From: Antilocapra americana
Lineage: Eukaryota > Chordata > Mammalia > Artiodactyla > Antilocapridae
Assembly: GCA_007570785.1 (NCBI GenBank)
Contig: ML664161.1
Location: 5,654,723 to 5,718,722, forward strand
Direction of reading: 5' to 3'
DNA: 64,000 nt
Shown here: positions 60,781-64,000 of the stretch, piece by piece
Numbering within the stretch: the stretch's first letter is position 1
How the letters are laid out: each line of letters starts with the position of its first letter
Made by a program: the position numbers and the translations under genes
Notes under the pieces: generated by a model
What the model saw: the letters and a program-made list of their open reading frames with translations, nothing else
What the model was told of the DNA's origin: nothing
Database searches by the model: none

Positions 60781-61930
60781 AGATGCCTGTTTCTCCTGTG
60801 GGTATTAATTTAATCCATCCACATTAAATTGAAGTGGTAAAGTTCTCGAAATTTTATATATTGTTTGACTTTTATCTGGAGCACCGACAAGGAGGAAATA
60901 TTGTTAACAGATATTTATCAGTACTGTCCACACATGTGGAGGATGGTGATCACCAGGTTCCACAAAAAGGTGATAGCCATCATGAAGGCTCCGGTGCGAT
61001 ACCAAGCTGACCGTGGCATAGAAGGTTCCATTGTAAAAAAGAACATTGTCACTTTGACTTCAACACTAAAACACTCTGAACATTTCCTTAATGATTATGT
61101 CATGTATGAGCATATACTCTGAAAACAAGCCTTAAAATGAGCCAGGTGGAACTTGCTTTCAGCACCTATGTGCGCCCCAGGTCTTAGCCTCATTTCCCTT
61201 TTCTGTTCCACATGTTATTTTCCAATTCTGAGCCACTGGATTACCCACACTCTGTAGCTCTTACAATGACCTTGCCCTCTCAGCCTGCCCTCTCCAATTA
61301 GTACTCTAATTGCCATGGTAAACAAGAAAAGGCCTGTTATCAAAAAATGTAAGGATGGCTTCATGCTGATTCAGATTTGCTTATTTGCTATGAACTTCTG
61401 CAATCAATGTCTTAAAATGTTCTAGTCCGTTTGCAACTCAAATATAAGTGTATTGGGCCATTTTGGAAGAGAGATGCCATATGGCAAAAACAAGCAAACA
61501 TATAACAACAAACAATGAGAGAAATATTTAGGAACCAAGAGCATTTCCTCTGATCTCTTACACAATCAATCTGTCATCTGGTCCTATTTATTCCACCTCA
61601 AAGAAAGTCTCTTGGAACAACCTCTTATCTCCATCCTTTTACAGATCTCCAGTTCAGGTTTTTCTCTCTCTCTAAGATGCCTACAATGGTCCCCACAATG
61701 GGCTCCCATCCTCCAATCCAATATGCACACTGTCATCAATCTGACCGTGATGTTTCTATGTCAACTTGCAAGCACCAGATTACGGCTTCAGTGTGATATT
61801 AAAAGTGCCTCACTTTTAAGGACCAGCACAACTCTTCAGCATCATTCTTGTTTCTAAACCCTGTCCTGTAACCATGAAGTAATGTGTCTATCACTTTCAA
61901 TAAAAGACTTTACTCATTCATTCTCTTCCT
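60781..61930. other. Long intron, no gene seen
   Basis: AT-rich sequence; the 85-residue open frame at 60865 has no family I recognise. Confidence 0.35.
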
Positions 61931-61939
61931 TCTGACAGA

Positions 61940-62215
61940 TGAATTTCTACTCTTCTAGACCCAGTTCTAATGCTGTCTCTCTGCGGACACCTTGATTCCC
62001 ACCTGGTAGGATTAACTATTCATTTCTTTTAGATTCCTTAGCCTTTCTTACATGTCTATATGTAGGACTTGTCAGAATGTTCTATATCAATTTTTCACGT
62101 CTTCCTGAATCAGTTCTCTTGGATTCTCCAAAACAGATACTAGGCTTATTCAATTTTATATCATCAGTGCCAAGCACAGGACTCTGTGAATAAAGTAAAT
62201 GCTGAATAAATATTT
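61940..62215 (+). repeat. L2 3' end
   Basis: Diverged L2 text ending with the typical 'agtgccaagcacaggactctg' and 'aagtaaatgctgaataaatattt'. Confidence 0.65.
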
Positions 62216-62734
62216 AATAAGCAAATGAATGTATACACATACCAGCCAGGGAGCCAGTGTTCTGTTTCTGTGTAGGATCAGCCTTGCACACAGTCATGCA
62301 TATTGGACTAGAGAAGCATCGCTTCCTTCTTTTTTGTTTCCTTCAACAAATATTTATTGAGCAAATTCTGTGTTCTGGGTTATATGAGAGGCATCAGGCA
62401 TATTAAAAATAATAAAACATTACCTTTTCCCTGGAGATGCTTTCAATTTTAATATGAAGGAAAAGCAATAAATTAATAATATGATTTGGGTACCAATTTC
62501 TTAACAGTCACCCCCTCTATGTTTACTACCAGACCACGGACATGTCTTCTTCTCTCTGAGGGCCAGCATTTGAGATAAGCCTTGAGTTGCACATGGTCAC
62601 CTCCATCTTATGCCCTGACACCTTAGGATGTGCATAAGGTCTTGGGAGAACCTTCTTGAAGTGTCTCAGTAGCTCAGAGAATAGTATCTGATTCAGAGAA
62701 TGACAAGGTCATTGATTCAAGGGTCAGGACCCCT

Positions 62735-62830
62735 GGGTTCTAGTTTTAGCTCTGCCGTTAATTGGCTATGACCTTGGGCAAATGACTCACTCTGTTTGGA
62801 TGTCTTGTCTGTAAATTGAGTGTGCTATTC
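62735..62830 (+). repeat. MIR fragment
   Basis: 'ttagctctgccgttaattggc' and 'gaccttgggcaaatgactcac' then 'tgtctgtaaattgag' follow MIR. Confidence 0.7.
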
Positions 62831-62965
62831 TATACTCTAGATTAATAGCTCTCAACCAAGAGTTCATCATAGGATTTTAAAAATGTATCTCTTCAGTCCA
62901 TACCAAAGAATCATGAATTAGAATTAAATCTCCCAAGTTAAGGCCAGGCGGTATATATTTAGCTA

Positions 62966-63262
62966 AAAAAAAAAAAAAAAAAAAAAAATCCTTGTGGGTA
63001 ATTTGGAGAGGCTCTGACTGAGCTATATCTGCTCTCGATAATATCTTGATATCTGAGGTCTCTGGGCCTCTGTCTGGCAGGTCCCCACCCTGACTGAGAC
63101 ATGGAGACTCTAGGCCACTCCGGTCTTTCTCCCTTAATAGGCTATGAGAACCAGGAACATTGTTTCAAGAAACAATCAGATCAGTAGCTGACATCATAGG
63201 TCTTCCTGAAAGAGAGGAAAGAGATGCAGAACATAGATAAGACCAAAAAAAAAAAAAAAAAA
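62966..63262. repeat. Two poly(A) runs flanking unique sequence
   Basis: A runs of over 20 bases at about 62966-62989 and about 17 at 63246-63262. No recognised element lies between them; they may be tails of unrecognised inserts. Confidence 0.6.
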
Positions 63263-63792
63263 TCCCCAGATACTTGTGGGATGCTAGTAATCACAACCAA
63301 CACCATGGGTCTCTCTGCAGCTTCTTGAACTTTAAGATGGACTCAGCCATTCTGATGCCCTCATCCCCATATATTTATCCTCTGACTGGGGCACAAAGAT
63401 CTGAGTGAGCTAATGCATCAAGCCATGAAAAATGAACAATTAAAACAATGAAGTTGTCAGTTCTTTTACCAGATTGCAAATAAATAACCTGCCTGTCAGC
63501 CTGGCTGTTCTGCTGGACCATTAGTTTAATACAAAGACATTCTGAGAAACGGGTGGATGACAGCTGATCTATCACCAGGCCTTTGATAAGGATTTGAGCA
63601 AAATATGCTGTAATAAACCACCTAAGGTCAATCCCAAATTGTAAGAAGCATAGTATTAGATGAAATTTACTTATACCTCTCTGACCATCATGAAAGCTAT
63701 ACAGTTCTTTTCTTTTTTTTTTTTCTTTACCAGTGAGAGGGTAGGTACTTGTTTTGACGGTCTAAAGCATCTTTCTGCTTATGCTTAGTTAG

Positions 63793-63920
63793 CTTGTCAG
63801 GAACTCTGTGCTGGTGTAGATGGCCTTGGAGTTTGTAACTGTCACAGTGATCTTGGGACTACACAATGTATCTACTTGCTAGGCTGGACAGGGTCTTCCC
63901 ATGAGAAATTACTTTGTGCC
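63793..63920 (+). pseudogene. EGFEM1: Candidate degenerate EGF exon
   Basis: After TTAGTTAG the sequence reads ACQELCAGVDGLGVC, then NCHSDLGTTQC and IYLLGWTGSSHEKLLC. Alternating cysteines, the GWTGSS turn and the usual phase-1 entry fit the MEGF-type module. The first block lacks the CP.G.FG start, the acceptor tract is weak, and the likely donor GTGACA gives 128 bases, one short of 129. No stop occurs. It may be the next dead or dying module of the same gene about 22 kb beyond the previous relic, or chance. Continuation lies outside the window. Confidence 0.4.
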
Positions 63921-64000
63921 GTGACAAATGCTAAGACAGTCATAAATTTCCAGACAAAAAGTCAATTCATTGCATTTTCCTCTACGTATGGTTTGAATTC

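Larger units (their letters stand above)
2056..63920 (+). pseudogene. EGFEM1: EGFEM1-like multi-EGF gene, partial, probably decaying
   Basis: This is the overall locus of a secreted or cell-surface type protein built of tandem EGF-like modules. At least nine exons of 123-159 bases share the same design: acceptor AG, two bases, a TGY cysteine codon in most, and an end one base into a codon. The order (two calcium-binding EGFs, an acidic linker, then laminin/MEGF-type EGFs) matches what I know of EGFEM1; MEGF6 shares a similar layout and is the main alternative. The EMI-domain exons and the promoter are not in the window. Several exons carry lost cysteines, frameshifts or a stop codon, described one by one below. 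Known: human EGFEM1P is annotated as a pseudogene. Inferred: the same gene is decaying in this ruminant, or makes only a protein truncated after the fourth laminin-type module. Family identity is firm; the exact symbol is moderately sure. Confidence 0.62.

Noticed and set aside
1..64000. CRISPR array, operon, tRNA or rRNA genes
   Set aside because: No regularly spaced direct repeats with unique spacers, no bacterial coding density, and the tRNA-like pieces are SINE heads.

Overview
This is mammalian nuclear DNA from a ruminant, most likely a bovid (cattle, sheep, goat or relative). The evidence is the many tRNA-Glu-derived Bov-tA/Bov-A SINEs on both strands, three BovB (RTE-type) LINE loci, ruminant L1 3' ends, (CA)n microsatellites, and a spliced gene spread over tens of kilobases of AT-rich intron. 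There is no bacterial gene organisation, CRISPR array or operon.

The only host gene I can support lies on the + strand. It is a string of small exons, each encoding one EGF-like module. Nearly all start two bases before the TGY codon of the first cysteine and end one base into a codon (phase 1-1). Order: two calcium-binding EGF exons (2056-2178, 4262-4384); an acidic linker exon (4755-4913); then laminin/MEGF-type EGF exons at 6811-6942, 11272-11402, 12976-13102, 17206-17339 and 20932-21063; a cysteine-poor exon at 28002-28130; a relic at 41871-41971; and a weak candidate at 63793-63920. This order fits EGFEM1 (EGF-like and EMI domain containing 1). The EMI-domain exons would lie left of the window. 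The human orthologue is annotated as a pseudogene (EGFEM1P), whereas rodents keep a coding gene.

The locus looks as if it is decaying here too. A core cysteine is Phe in the second cbEGF exon. Two neighbouring exons have lengths off by +2 and -2 bases, which cancel. The next exon has an uncompensated frameshift that runs into TGA at 17256-17258. Later exons have lost cysteines, and one has lost its acceptor AG and part of its body. The first four exons are clean in frame.

The rest is intron and repeats. Layout: 1-500 L1 3' end; 500-21100 exon-rich part with SINEs, MIR, ancient L1/L2, a solo ERV LTR (9949-10471) and a recent 161-bp tandem duplication (11811-12133); 21100-41800 long introns with a BovB copy whose 3' segment is inverted (39350-40245); 41900-63790 a very long intron with a BovB element split by a younger L1 (55549-56892, with a 15-bp target duplication), a guanine run of G16-A4-G10, and a long inverted repeat (51095-51268). 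I found no convincing RNA gene. No promoter of the main gene is in view.
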